Assembly: GCF_001659605.2 (NCBI RefSeq)
Contig: NC_035164.2
Location: 20,306,000 to 20,369,999, forward strand
From: Manihot esculenta
Lineage: Eukaryota; Streptophyta; Magnoliopsida; Malpighiales; Euphorbiaceae
Direction: 5' to 3'
DNA length: 64,000 nucleotides
The stretch's first letter is position 1. Each line of letters opens with the position of its first letter. The notes under the pieces are model-generated. The model ran no database searches. It saw only the letters and a list, made by a program, of their open reading frames with translations, and was not told where the DNA came from. A program made the translations under genes and the position numbers. Shown here piece by piece: positions 32,879 through 43,913 of the stretch.

Positions 32879-35189
32879 TGTAATACCCGGCTAGACTCCG
32901 GTATCGGAATTCCTACCGTCCGGTGGAATCTCGGATGTCGGAAGCCTCTAGTAGGGTAAAACCATGTTTTTATGAAATGTTTTAATGTATTTTATGTTTT
33001 AAGCATGAAAGAAAATGAGTTTTTGCATGAAAATAGCATTGGAGGAAAACTCAGGTTCGGCCGCCGAACCCTAAGTTTGGCCGCCGAACCCTAAGTTCGG
33101 CCGCCGAACATGTATGCACTTCGGGAGTGCTTTAGGCCCCCGAAGGGCATAAGTGAGGGAAGTCCAGGTTCGGCCGCCGAACGCCAAGTTCGGCCGCCGA
33201 ACCCCAAGTTCGGCCGCCGAACATGGCATGCATGCGGAGGCACATTCGGCCCCCGAACGTGGTCTGGCCAGCCACTATAAAAGGGTCCCTTAGCCGAAAA
33301 CGGGCGAGCTTTTTCCCATTTTCGGCCAAGGTGAGTCTCCGCCGCCCCTCACCCATCTTTGACGTCTTTCCTCTAGATCTTTCAAGATTTTCATTTGTTT
33401 TAACCTTGTTTTGAAGATTTGAGCTTTTGAGCAAAGTTTTGGAGCTTGGAGGTTCAAGAACCCAATTTCTCCCAACTTCGAGTTTAGGTCGTCTCTCTCT
33501 CGATCTTCAAGAGGTAAGAGCCGATCTTAAGCTCATTGCATGTTTTAAGTAAAGTTTTAAGTAGATCTATGGAATAGAATGCATGTTTAGGTTATGGTTA
33601 TGCTTTTGGAGTTTATGGGTATAAATGTATGTTCATGAACAATGTGAGCTTCTTGATGTGTTGTAGATGGGGTTTATGTTGGTTTGAGGCCCCTAGAAAC
33701 ATGTATGCTTGTGTTTGTGTGTTGTAGAATAGGTTTGATGCATGTTGGAAAGGTTTGGAGGCGAAATGTGCATAGGGAGCCAAGTTTCTGCCCTTTGGCA
33801 GAAACCAGGTTCGGCAGCCGAAGGACTTTCGGCCGCCTAACATGGCTGGGGAGGCAGCCTTTCGGCTGCCGAAGCTTGCCCCCGAAAGGAGACTTTCGTC
33901 TCTGTCTGGCAGTTTCGACCGCCGAAAGTGCCGCTGAACATGCATGAGTTTCGTCTCTGTCTGGGAGTTTCGGCCGCCGAAGGTGCCGCCGAACCTGCCT
34001 GACTTTCGGCTCTGGAGGGACTTTCGGCCGCCGAACCTGCCGCCGAAAGTGCCCTGTCTAGGCCTTCCTTGCATGTTTTTGTATGGTTGTTTCAGGATGC
34101 TTTAAGGGGTTTTTGGGGAGTAGTTTAGAGATATGTTCTAGTATGTTTGGTCCCTCATTTGAGTCCACCTGTGTAGGTTCGGACCCGAGGAACCGAGGAC
34201 CCCAGCAGTGAGTTCAGCTGCTTCGGTGTTGTCAGAGTCAGCCAGAGGTGAGTGGAACTAAACTTAATCTTTTAAATTAAATGTTTTATCATGTTTCATG
34301 CATCATGATTATGCAATAGGATGATTGCATTAGTTTCCACGAATATGCCGCATTGCATCAATTGTTGTTGATATGGGTGAATAGTGGATGACCCAATTAG
34401 TCCATGACAGGAAGACCAGGACCCCATTCTACGGCCTGGCACGGTTATGGGACTCGAAGACCAGGAGCCCAGAGGAGGCCCTGGGGCAAATGGTAAGTAA
34501 TGTATGTTATGACAGGAAGACCTGGACCCCATGCTACGTCCTGGCACAATGTTAGCTTGGACTAATTGGTGACAAGTTCACCCAACCCTTATGTGAATTG
34601 TCTGTGTTATGATGCATTTCATTGGAGCATAGTATTAATATATTTTATAGTTCTACTCACTGGACTTTTAGCTCACCCCTCTCCCTTTTACCCCCAGGCT
34701 TGCAGGTACAGGATAGAAGAGGAGGTCGGTTAGAGTAAAGCTTGTTTGTGTAATAGATAGAATGTGGACATGACAAATCGTAGTATGATGTAATGTAATA
34801 GTACAGTATAGTTATGTAATGATGTTTATGGATTATTAGAGGTGTGCTTGACCATAGATTGTTGTTATCCCTTTTTAATACATGATCTTAGAGATTTTTA
34901 TGATGTTTATGTAAACCAACTCAACATATGTTATGTCACCCATTTGGGGGCACTGATGAAATCCCACAGAGGGATCAATGTTTATGAGTTATGTTGTATA
35001 CAGTGCATGCACAGGTTGAGTATGGTTGATGTATATGGAAAGAAAAGTTTTAATTTTTATGTATGTTGTTGATCATGTAGGGGATTAAGCAGGTTCACAG
35101 GATGCATGTTAGGCTTGCTACGGGTCCCGGCGGCCTTAAGTCGATCCGGATCCTAGCGCCAGTAGCGGTCCGATTTTCGGGTCGTTATA
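32879..35189 (+). repeat. Element B 3' LTR
   Basis: 2311 bp, colinear with the 5' LTR. The U3 palindrome clusters have 3 + 3 copies (33054-33225), against 2 + 2 in the 5' LTR, and one of the three hairpin units seen near 26720-26780 is missing near 34420. TATA box at 33276-33283. The terminal CA has become TA. Confidence 0.94.
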
Positions 35190-35194
35190 GCTAC
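35190..35194. repeat. Target site duplication GCTAC, right side of element B
   Basis: Matches 25219-25223. Confidence 0.93.
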
Positions 35195-37446
35195 CGGCGC
35201 TAGGATCCAGATCGGCTTAAGGCCGCCGGGACCCGTAGCAAGCCAACATTCATCCTGTGAACCTGTTTAATCCCATACATGATCAACAACATACATAAAA
35301 TTTTGTACTTTTCTTTCATTCATTCATTCACCAAACTCAACCTGTGCATGCACTATACATAAACATAACCATAAACATTAACCCCTCTGTGGAGTCTCAT
35401 CAACGCCCCAATGGGGTAACATAACATGTATTGAGTTTGGTTACATAAGCATTATAAAAATCATGTACTCTACGGGATTAACAACATACTAGGGTCAAGC
35501 ACCACTATAAACCTCAATAGACATCATTACATTACAATACTATACTTTTTCATTACATTAAATTCATGTCCACAGATAGCTATTACATCATATAAAACTC
35601 TACTCCTGCTGACCTCCTGGTCTACCCTGTACCTGCAATCCTGAGGGTTAAGGGAGAGGGGTGAGCTATAAAGCCCAGTGAGCAGAATAATTAAACATTC
35701 AATTTAAATTTCATGCTTTCATGAAATGCAACATATCACAAACAATTCACATCAAGGATGAACTTGTCACCAATAGCCCACTACTCATTCCAATAGTGCC
35801 AGGGGCGTAGACTAGGCCTCACTGATCTTTCTCTTACATTACATTCATAACATAACATTCCAATGTGCCAGGGGCGTAGAATGGGCCACACTGGTCTTTC
35901 TCTTACATGGTGCCAGGGGCGTAGAATGGGCCTCACTGGTCTTCCGTACCGTATCACATCATATCATAACGTAGTGCGGCTATAGGATCATCCAACATTC
36001 ATCCACAATAACAACATATTATGCAATGCAACATATTCGTGAATTCTAATGCAAGCACCCTAGTATATCTTATGGCATTCATGATGCGTGTATCATGCTC
36101 AGAATTAATTTATCTACTTTGAAATGAAGTAAGATATTCCACTCACCTCTGGTTGAAGCTCTAACAGACTCAGAAGCAGCTGAACTCACTGCTGGGGTCA
36201 TCGGTTCCTCGGGTCCGAACCTACACAGGTGGACTCAAATGAGGGACCTAACATACATAAACATGACTCTAAAATACTCTCTAAAAACCCCCTAAAACAC
36301 CTTAAAATAATCATAGAAATCATGCAAAGGAGGGCTGAACAGGGCACTTTCGGCGGCAGGTTCGGCGGCCGAAAGGCCTTCCAGAGCCGAAAGTCATGCA
36401 CCTTTGGCGGCACTTTCGGCGGCCGAAGGTTCCCTCCAGAGACGAAACTCATGCATGTTCGGCAGCACCTTCGGCGGCCGAAACTCCCTTCCAGAGCCAA
36501 AAGTCCTCTTTCGGGGGCAGGGTTCGGCAGCCGATACATGCTACCAATGGCAGGTTCGGCGGCCGAAAGAACCTTCGGCCGCCGAACCTGAGTTCTTCCC
36601 AAATGGCAGAAACTCAGCTCAACATGCATAAACGCCTCTCAACTCGTTCAATCATGCATTCTCCTATTCTACAACATGCATACTCAAGCATACAAGCTCC
36701 TAGGAGCTTCAAACTATCCTAAACCCCATCTACAACACATCAAACATGTATATCCAACATACATTGCTCACAAACACACATTTAACCAAAAACTCAACAT
36801 AAACCTATACATGCATTTCTACCCCAAGAAACTTCATAAAACTTACTTAAAACATGAAAGGAACTATGGATCTACTCTTACCTCTTGTAGAACGAGAGGA
36901 GAGATGATCCAACTCGGAGATGGGAGAGATCCGCTCTTTGATCTCCAAGTTTTCCTAAACTTGCTCTTTTTGCTCAAATCTCTTCAAACCAACATAAAGC
37001 TTGTTAAAACATGAAAGATCGGAGGAAAAAACATAAAAAACGAACCATAGGAGAGCATGAACTCACCGTGGCCGAAAATGGGGAGAAAACTCGCCCGTTT
37101 CGGCCATGGAGCTCTTATATAGGGCTGGCAGACCACCTTTCGGCAGCCGAACGTGCCCCCACATCTCATGCAAGTTCGGCGGCCGAACCTTTGAGACTTG
37201 CGGAAGCCTAACTTGCCCCCCTAAACCATCCAATGTTCGGCGGCCGAACTTGAGGTTCGGCGGCCGAACCTGGAAATGCCTCATTGGTCTTATTTCATTC
37301 AAAACTCAATTCCTTTCTTACTTAAAATCATTAAATACATTAAAATATTTTATGAAAACATGATTTTACCCTTCTAGAGGTCTCTGACATCCGAGATTCC
37401 ATCGGACGGTAGGAATTTTGATACCGGAGTCTGGCCGGATATTACA
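35195..37446 (-). repeat. Solo LTR C, main piece
   Basis: It continues C from 25223 and ends GGCCGGATATTACA at 37446. Joined length is about 2280 bp. TTCGG duplications (25191-25195 and 37447-37451) flank the joined LTR, and no internal region is attached, so it is a solo LTR. It holds hairpin units at about 35807-35945, palindrome clusters at about 36347-36590 and 37137-37270, and a TATA-like CTTATATA at 37114-37121 (minus). Confidence 0.92.
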
Positions 37447-37451
37447 TTCGG
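37447..37451. repeat. Target site duplication TTCGG, right side of LTR C
   Basis: Matches 25191-25195. Confidence 0.9.
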
Positions 37452-38387
37452 GGGCAGGTTCGGCGGTCGAAACTCCCCTCCAGAGCCGAAAGTCCATCTT
37501 TTGGGGGCGAGTTTAGGCGGCCAAAATTGCCTTCCCTAGCAGGTTCGGCGGTCGAACCCTGCTTCGGCGGCCGAACTTGGATCTTCCTAGGTGATAGAAC
37601 CTGATTCTGCCTTGCCCATCCAGCCACCAAAACTCTCCAAAACACACATCAAACTATTCTAAAATATGCATACACATTCATTCATGCATAAGGGGTATAA
37701 AACTAGCCTAAACCCCTACAAACATCAATATAGCATCACATTTATCATTAAACTAACATAAACCCTAACATTTTAGATCTAACCAAAACATGCATCAATA
37801 CCCCTTAACCCTTCATAAAACTTACTTAAAAACATAAGAGAAGATGAGGATCTACACTTACCTCTTGAAGACCAAGGGTAGATGCGACCCAAACTTGGAG
37901 ATGAGGAGGAAACGAGTTCCGGAGGTCTCCAAGCTTCAAAACTTTGGATTAAGCTTAAAATCTTCAAAAACAAGATAGAAACTCATAAAAATCATGAGAG
38001 ACTTGAAGGAAAAGCACAAGATCGACAAGGGGTGGCGGAGACTCATCTTGCTCGGAAATAGAGAGAGAAAACTCGCCTATTTTTGGACAGGGGGCACTTT
38101 ATAGGTGGCTGGTCAGACCATCTTCGGGGGCCAAAGGTGCCTCCGCATCCGCCCCATGTTCGGCGGCCGAACATAAGGTTCGGCAGCCAAACCTGGGCCC
38201 TTCCCTCAATATCTTTTCTTTTATTCTTTAAAACTTTAACTCAAAACTAACCATTAAAATCATGAAAAACATTTTGTAAAAGCATGTTTTACACTTCTAG
38301 AGGTCCCGACATCTGAGATTTCGGATTCTAACGGAGATTCCATCGGAGGGTTGGAATTTCGACGCCGGAGTCTAGTCGGGTATTATA
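37452..38387 (-). repeat. Element D 3' LTR, right piece
   Basis: Colinear with the second half of the D 5' LTR (about 54570-55491). It ends AGTCTAGTCGGGTATTATA (CA decayed to TA), followed by the polypurine tract of D. Confidence 0.9.
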
Positions 38388-38424
38388 TTCTTCCCCCTTT
38401 AAGAACATTCGTCCCCGAATGTTC
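38388..38424 (-). promoter_or_regulatory. Polypurine tract and inverted repeat of element D
   Basis: The minus strand reads AAAGGGGGAAGAA (38400-38388). The 9-bp inverted repeat GAACATTCG / CGAATGTTC (38403-38411 and 38416-38424) is still perfect although the rest of D is heavily decayed. Confidence 0.82.
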
Positions 38425-38477
38425 AACAAACAAACATAAGCAACAAGGAAGCACACATAAAACATAAAACACTAACC

Positions 38478-39768
38478 TCAGAAGAGATAAGGGTATTGCT
38501 GGAGCATGGACTCCCGTGTCTCCCAGGTGCACTCTTCCATGTTGTGGTGATTCCAAAGGACCTTCACCATCGGGATTTCCTTGTTCCTCAGCTTTCTGAT
38601 CTGCGTGTCTATGATCCGTATTGGTTGCTCAATATAAGTGAGATCTCCTAGGATCTCTACATCAGGCTCATTAAGAACCTTGCCCGGATCTGACACGAAC
38701 TTTTGTAACATGGAAACATGGAAATCCAGATGGATTCTCTCCATGGAAGCAGGTAAGTCCAACTTGTATGATACATTCCCAATCCTTTGCAGGATTTCAA
38801 GGGGTTCGATGAACCGTGGGGCTAGCTTACCTTTCCTCCCAAAATGAATCACACCTTTCATAGAAGACACCTTGAGCAACACCATATCTCCCTCCTGGAA
38901 CTCTACATGCTTCCTGCGGACATCTGCATAACTCTTCTGCCGACTCACAGCAGTTCTGATTCTTTCCCTGATAATGGGCACTACTCTACTGGTAATCTCT
39001 ACCAACTCTGGCCCTGCCAAGGCCCTTTCTCCTACTTCTTCCCAACAGACAGGTGACCTGCACTTCCTCCCATAAAGAGCTTCGTAAGGAGCCATCCCTA
39101 TACTAGCATGATAGCTGTTATTGTAGGCAAACTCCACCAAAGGTAGATGCTACCTCCAAGAACCGCCAAAATCTAGCACACACATTCTGAGCATATCTTC
39201 AATAGTCTGGATGGTTCTCTCTGACTGTCCATCAGTCTGTGGATGAAAAGCAGTGCTAAAGTCTAACCTGGTGCCTATAGCATTCTGCAGACTCCGCCAA
39301 AACCTGGGGGTGAACTGGGGTCCCCTATCGGACACTATTGATACTGGAGCCCTATGCAACCTCACAACCTCTTCCATATACACTTGTGCCAATTTGTCCA
39401 CAGAATAGTTACTCCTGACAGGGATGAAGTGAGCAGATTTGGTCAGTCTGTCTACAATCACCCATATGGAATCTAGTCTGTTGGACGTTGCCGGTAACCC
39501 CACAATGAAATCCATTGCAATATTCTCCCATTTCCACTCTGGAATAGATAGTGGGTTGAGCATACCAGCTGGCTTCTGGTGCTCTAGCTTCACCCTTTGA
39601 CATACCTCACAGGCGGACACGAACTGTGCCACTTCTCTTTTCATAGCTGGCCACCAATAGACTCTTTTCAAATCTTGTTACATTTTGGTGGCTCCAGGGT
39701 GAACATTGTACCTTGCATTATGAGCTTCTCTCATAATGTCTCCCTTCAGACTCACGTCATTTGGTACA
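38478..39768 (-). pseudogene. Element D pol, integrase and chromodomain end
   Basis: This is the downstream part of the D Gag-Pol, read right to left. It contains the integrase zinc region ([11 protein letters not shown]), [21 protein letters not shown] and [10 protein letters not shown], then the chromodomain [20 protein letters not shown] ending YPYLF at 38478. Nonsense codons lie at 39678-39680 (TAA) and 39150-39152 (TAG, from a Gln codon). The Gln after SDRGP is intact here, unlike in A and B. Element F cuts the frame at 39768. Removing F plus one 5-bp duplication puts this piece in frame with 45573 onward. Confidence 0.9.
39764..39768. repeat. Target site duplication GTACA, left side of element F
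   Basis: The partner at 45573-45577 is ATACA, with one mismatch. The duplication length is confirmed because removing F and one 5-mer restores the D reading frame. Confidence 0.82.
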
Positions 39769-41414
39769 TGATAGAGCATATTTTAGTCCATATTATCATG
39801 ATCCTATTGATGTTTATTTACACCTTTTCTACCTAATTTTGTGGTTTTAATCATGTTTTACAGATATTAGGTGAAAAGAGACAATCAAGAGAAAATGCTC
39901 TTAAAACTGCCAAAAAGTGCCAAATCTGGAAAAGCCACCTTCGGCGGCCGAAAGCCTCGTCCAGAGCCGAAACTCAGCCATCTTCGGCGGCACCTTCGGC
40001 AGCCGAAAGTCTCCTCCAGAGCCGAAAGTTCAACTTCCGGAGGCAAGCTTAGGTGGCCGAAACACTCCCCAAATTGCCTCTTCCTTATTCAAGAAGCCAA
40101 ATCTTGAAGATCACATGTTTCCCACTTCATGCCAAGCACATTCAAAATTCAAAAGGAGGCTCCACCTTCCTTATTAGTGCATGGGCAGCAAGGGGAATTC
40201 AAAGAGACTTCTTGGACACCTTGGATAACTTCTTGAAGACCTTGGACAGCAATTAAAAGACCAAAGAGCCCCCCATTTGCAACTCCACACATGCTCCACG
40301 TTTTTGCCTTCACCCATGCACAAAGAAGGCACATATTGAACCAAGGACACTTTGGACAGCCTCTAAAAGACTCATGGACTGCCATCAAACCCTAGGGAGC
40401 CTCTCAAGACTTATTTAAAGACCTCAAGAAGACCAAGATTAGAGCAGAATTCAATCCCCCAACCTCTCCAAGGTTCGGCTCCCGCTCCACCTCCACCTTT
40501 GCCACCGCCGGTTCACCTCCTCCCTCTCTTCTCTTCTATTTTCTGTTTTGGTTCAGCCATGAGTGGCTGAAACACTTAATTCTAGTTGAAGATTGGTTGA
40601 AACTATGGTTGTTTTATGGATTGTGAGATCTGAACATAAACTATTTGTCTTTGATTAGTTCAATATTCATGCAATTGTGTACTTAAATCTAAGATTGCTT
40701 TGTTGTTTTGATCAAATTGGCCATTTGATTCTTGATTGCAAAATTAATTGATTGTTAGTTGGGATATTTCTTAGTCCGTAATTGCTGGAAATATTCTGAC
40801 CTAAGAACACTTGGTGTAAAAACTAAGGAATTGTATGATCTAGCAACATCTCATGCGTTTGAGTAGCTAGGGTTGGATCTCTCTCTTTCTTCATGCAATT
40901 GACAATTGTTTTGATGCCTAAGGCCCAAGGACGTTCCTTGGCAATTTGTTAATTAGTAATTAATTAGAGGACGTTCCCTAATTAATTTAATCATAAGGAG
41001 AGACATGGTAGTGTGAAGCGTTTTCCATCCCCATAACCAATCTATTGAACCAATTAAGAGAACATAAGTTTCAATGATCAATCCAAGCAACCAAGGTGGA
41101 TCCATATCTTCAACTAGACCTTTCTCATATTGATTTCTTCTTTTATTTTAATTACTTGCTGATTTAATTGCTTTCAGTAGTTGTTAGTCAAATCAATCTC
41201 AAACCCCCCCTTTTTACTTTATTGCACTTTACGTTTATTCTGCTTTCAGTTACTTGCTTTCAATTGTGCTTTCAGTTGATTCTCTTGATCTTGTTGGGAA
41301 AAATAGATAAGTATTCAATTCTCTGTGGATTCGATCCTTTACCACTATCTGCAGTTGTAAAATTGTTGATAACCGGAAAGGTTATTTTTGACCGGCTTCG
41401 ACAACCGCAAGTCA
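39769..41414 (+). repeat. Element F 5' LTR
   Basis: TGATAGAGCATATTTTAG to CGACAACCGCAAGTCA. It is nearly identical to 43914-45572 and shares its termini with solo LTR G. It carries a TTCGGC-N-GCCGAA module at 39940-40062. Short open frames inside it are not supported as genes. Confidence 0.93.
39940..40062 (+). repeat. Palindrome module in the F 5' LTR, like that of the Tekay-like LTRs
   Basis: TTCGGCGGCCGAA at 39940-39952, then CCAGAGCCGAAACTC, TTCGGCGGCACCTTCGGC, AGCCGAAAGTC and a decayed copy near 40050. The order of phrases matches the antisense strand of the downstream cluster in Tekay-like LTRs, for example 16190-16330. The other F LTR has the same module with point changes (about 44085-44220). 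Confidence 0.85.
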
Positions 41415-41419
41415 AAAAT

Positions 41420-41437
41420 TGGCGCCGTTGTCGGGGA
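41420..41437 (+). promoter_or_regulatory. Primer-binding site of element F
   Basis: TGGCGCCGTTGTCGGGGA begins five bases after the LTR. It resembles the TGGCGCCGTTGCCGGGGA site typical of plant Athila/Tat-type elements. Confidence 0.85.
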
Positions 41438-41465
41438 ATTGATTTTACTTGTTTATTTTTCTTTC

Positions 41466-41675
41466 ATGACCAGATCTGAACACAGGGACACTCTGCCCTT
41501 TGATCCAGAAATTGAACGCACCCTCAGAAGATTAGAAAAGCAAGCTGCCGAGCATTCTGCCATACCTTCGGCCGCCAAACCCCATCAACCTTCGGCCGCC
41601 GAACCTTCCCTTCTCCAGCAGCCGAACACCTCACCAAATGGCACAGTCACCATCGCAGATCTAAATCATGGATGA
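41466..41675 (+). CDS. Element F gag N-terminal fragment (69 codons)
   Basis: Starts MTRSEHRDTLPFDPEIERTL, a beginning I associate with gag of plant Athila/Tat-type elements. It ends at a TGA overlapping the ATG of the next frame at 41668. It contains two TTCGGCCGCC stretches read as PSAA, so the palindrome is also present in coding sequence. The capsid core expected after this segment is missing. Confidence 0.65.
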   Translation: MTRSEHRDTLPFDPEIERTLRRLEKQAAEHSAIPSAAKPHQPSAAEPSLLQQPNTSPNGTVTIADLNHG

Positions 41676-42903
41676 GGTAAGTACATATAATCTCCCTCCT
41701 CAAATTCCTGACCTAACCTCTATTGTGGAAAGCTATGTCATAGCTCTACAGGCTCGACGACTTCAGCAATCTCGGCCATGTAGGATCTGTGCATATGTAG
41801 GACATCCAACTGCTCAATGTCCTACACTTTATGAGGATGACCAACAAGTACATGCATTTGGAGGATACTACGAACAGCCAGAATATGATCCCTACCATCA
41901 CACATACAATCCAGATTGGAGAGACTATCCAGACTTCAGTTATGCAGAGGCTAACGACTACCAGGACTATCAAGGATATCAAGTCCAACCAACACCTCCA
42001 AATTCCACCCAGCACCTTGAAAAGATGATGGAGTCCATGGTAAGTGCTTTACAAAACCTCGAACAGCGGATTGCCACCGCAGAAAATGCAAACATATTGA
42101 GAAGAGAGGAAGAGTTTCAAGATGATGAGACAGATGATGAAGGTTGGCAAGTACAAGAACAAGCTACTAAAGAGAAACAACCAGAAAACTGTTTGTCCAA
42201 ACATACTGGTCAAATAGAACCTATTGATAGTTTAGATGTCATTGATTATTTGAGCAAAGATGTTTTTTATATAAATCAAGATGATATACTAAACAATGAT
42301 CCTTGCAGGGAAGAGAGCCATAAAGAGTCAGAACTGAAAGAAACTGACTGTTGCTTCCAACAGGTGGACTACAACCATGCGCAAAACAAGGGGGAGCCAA
42401 TCGCACCTCTTCAGACCAATCTTGCGCAAGAAGGAGTACCTGAAAGCCTTTCAGATGCGTCCTTTCAGCTTCAATCGCAGATCAGTCCTCTTCAGCTCCC
42501 CTTTTAGTCAGATCGTGCGCAAAAGGAGTAATCTGAAACCAATTCAGCCATAGTTCCAACGCAAACAGCCCTTGCTCACAAGGAACAAGTGGAAGTTCAA
42601 GAGCCCAAACCAAAGGACCATGCGGACCAATGCCTTCCCAAACCTCCGGATAAGGTAGAATTTGTTTTGCCTGAACTTGATGCCAAATTGCAGCCACCTA
42701 TGGAGAAGTATCAATCAAAGTTGGAAGTGCTAAAAAATGCAAACATAAGGGCTAAAGGCACACCTCATCTGAAAGAAGAGAAGCTAATCATGTCACTTCA
42801 TGAGTACATGAAAAAAATAGGATGGGTTATGACCAAATCAAAAGGAGTGCTACACTTTTTGCTCAATGCAGTTGGGACACTTTTTCCTTTCCCAATTACT
42901 TGA
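41668..42903 (+). pseudogene. Element F gag C-terminal part with CCHC knuckle
   Basis: The frame opens MDEVSTYNLPPQIPDLTS. At about residue 40 a CCHC knuckle (CRICAYVGHPTAQC) is followed by YDPYHHTYNPDWRDYPDFSY, a segment typical of the post-capsid region of plant Athila/Tat gag. A coiled-coil-like stretch (LEKMMESMVSALQNLEQRI) and an acidic tail come next. A TAG ends it at 42505-42507, but the same register reopens and runs to 42903 with a lysine-rich segment, for 412 codons in all. The central capsid domain is absent, so the protein is an internally deleted Gag. It could bind RNA through the knuckle, but function is inferred only from family resemblance. Confidence 0.7.
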
Positions 42904-43913
42904 GCCTTGATCAAGTGGATCGCACCATGCACATCACACCCAGGAGAGTACTCAGTTTCCTTTGTTCTTTTATGTTTCTTATACATTGAGGACAATGCAT
43001 GATTTAGGTTTGGGGGTGCATATCTCTGAATTTTTACTTTTAAGTTTATTTTTGCTTTAATCTTTAGTTTGCTTGCATTAGGCAAAATCTTTTCAATTTT
43101 TGTTATTCTTGCTTTCAATAACACACACACAACCACAACCTTCTTTTTGTTTTTGTTTTGCTCTACTCAAACTGATGAACTATGTTGGATGAGTTTTTCT
43201 TTCCATGACCCCATTGATGTGATGACTCTTTAAACTTATGTTGAATCAATTGCAGTGAGTTATATTCATGTTTGAGAATTGCCTTTTGAATTGAATCTTT
43301 GAGTTTGCCATGGTGAAAAATATATTGATGACACTCATTAGAGAGAATAAATTGAAAGTTGTGTGAATGAACTTAACATGACTTGATTTAGCAATTGGTG
43401 TTGATTTACCCAAATCATTGAGAGAAAGAAAATTCAGCAAAGGCAAAGACCTCAAAACCACAAATCAAAAAACTGTTCCAATGGTCAAAAGACTATGAAC
43501 AGAGCTAGTAGCCACTTGGACAGGTGACCAACTGAGTAACTGGGGGTGGGTATCACAAATATGTACCTTCACGTCAAAAGGTTGGTGACTTGTTCAAGCA
43601 AAAATTAAAAGTGCAAAAGCCTGAATAAAGTACTTCAAGGTAAGGGCAAGTCACTCCGAAAGCTAGAAAAAGTCTTAACAAATTAATGTGCATGTATGGT
43701 CTCTCTTGAGGAAAACAAATCCTAGCCATGGTAAGCAAAGGGAAACAAGGAAAGGAGGTAAGTAATCTTCATGCATATATTCTTCACTGCAATGATTCAG
43801 AATAGGTGTCTAGAGTAAGAGCTTAAGTGGAAATAAGGATCTAGAGCAAAGAAAGCTTATTTGACTATGTTCATTTGCTTGAGGACAAGCAAAAGGCTAA
43901 GTGTGGGGGTATT
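42904..43913 (+). other. Element F 3' non-coding region with polypurine tract
   Basis: No coding frame is supported. The region ends with AAGTGTGGGGGTATT (about 43899-43913) directly before the 3' LTR, the likely plus-strand primer tract. Confidence 0.65.

Larger units (their letters stand above)
25224..35189 (+). mobile_element. Element B: full-length Tekay-like Ty3/gypsy retrotransposon
   Basis: The element is 9966 bp on the plus strand: 5' LTR 25224-27535, PBS 27539-27550, Gag-Pol 27787-32781, hairpin and polypurine tract 32842-32878, and 3' LTR 32879-35189. It is flanked by GCTAC duplications and sits 28 bp inside solo LTR C, which sits in the LTR of D. The LTRs are nearly identical by eye but differ in palindrome copy number and in the last bases (CA to TA at 35188-35189). 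Confidence 0.95.
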
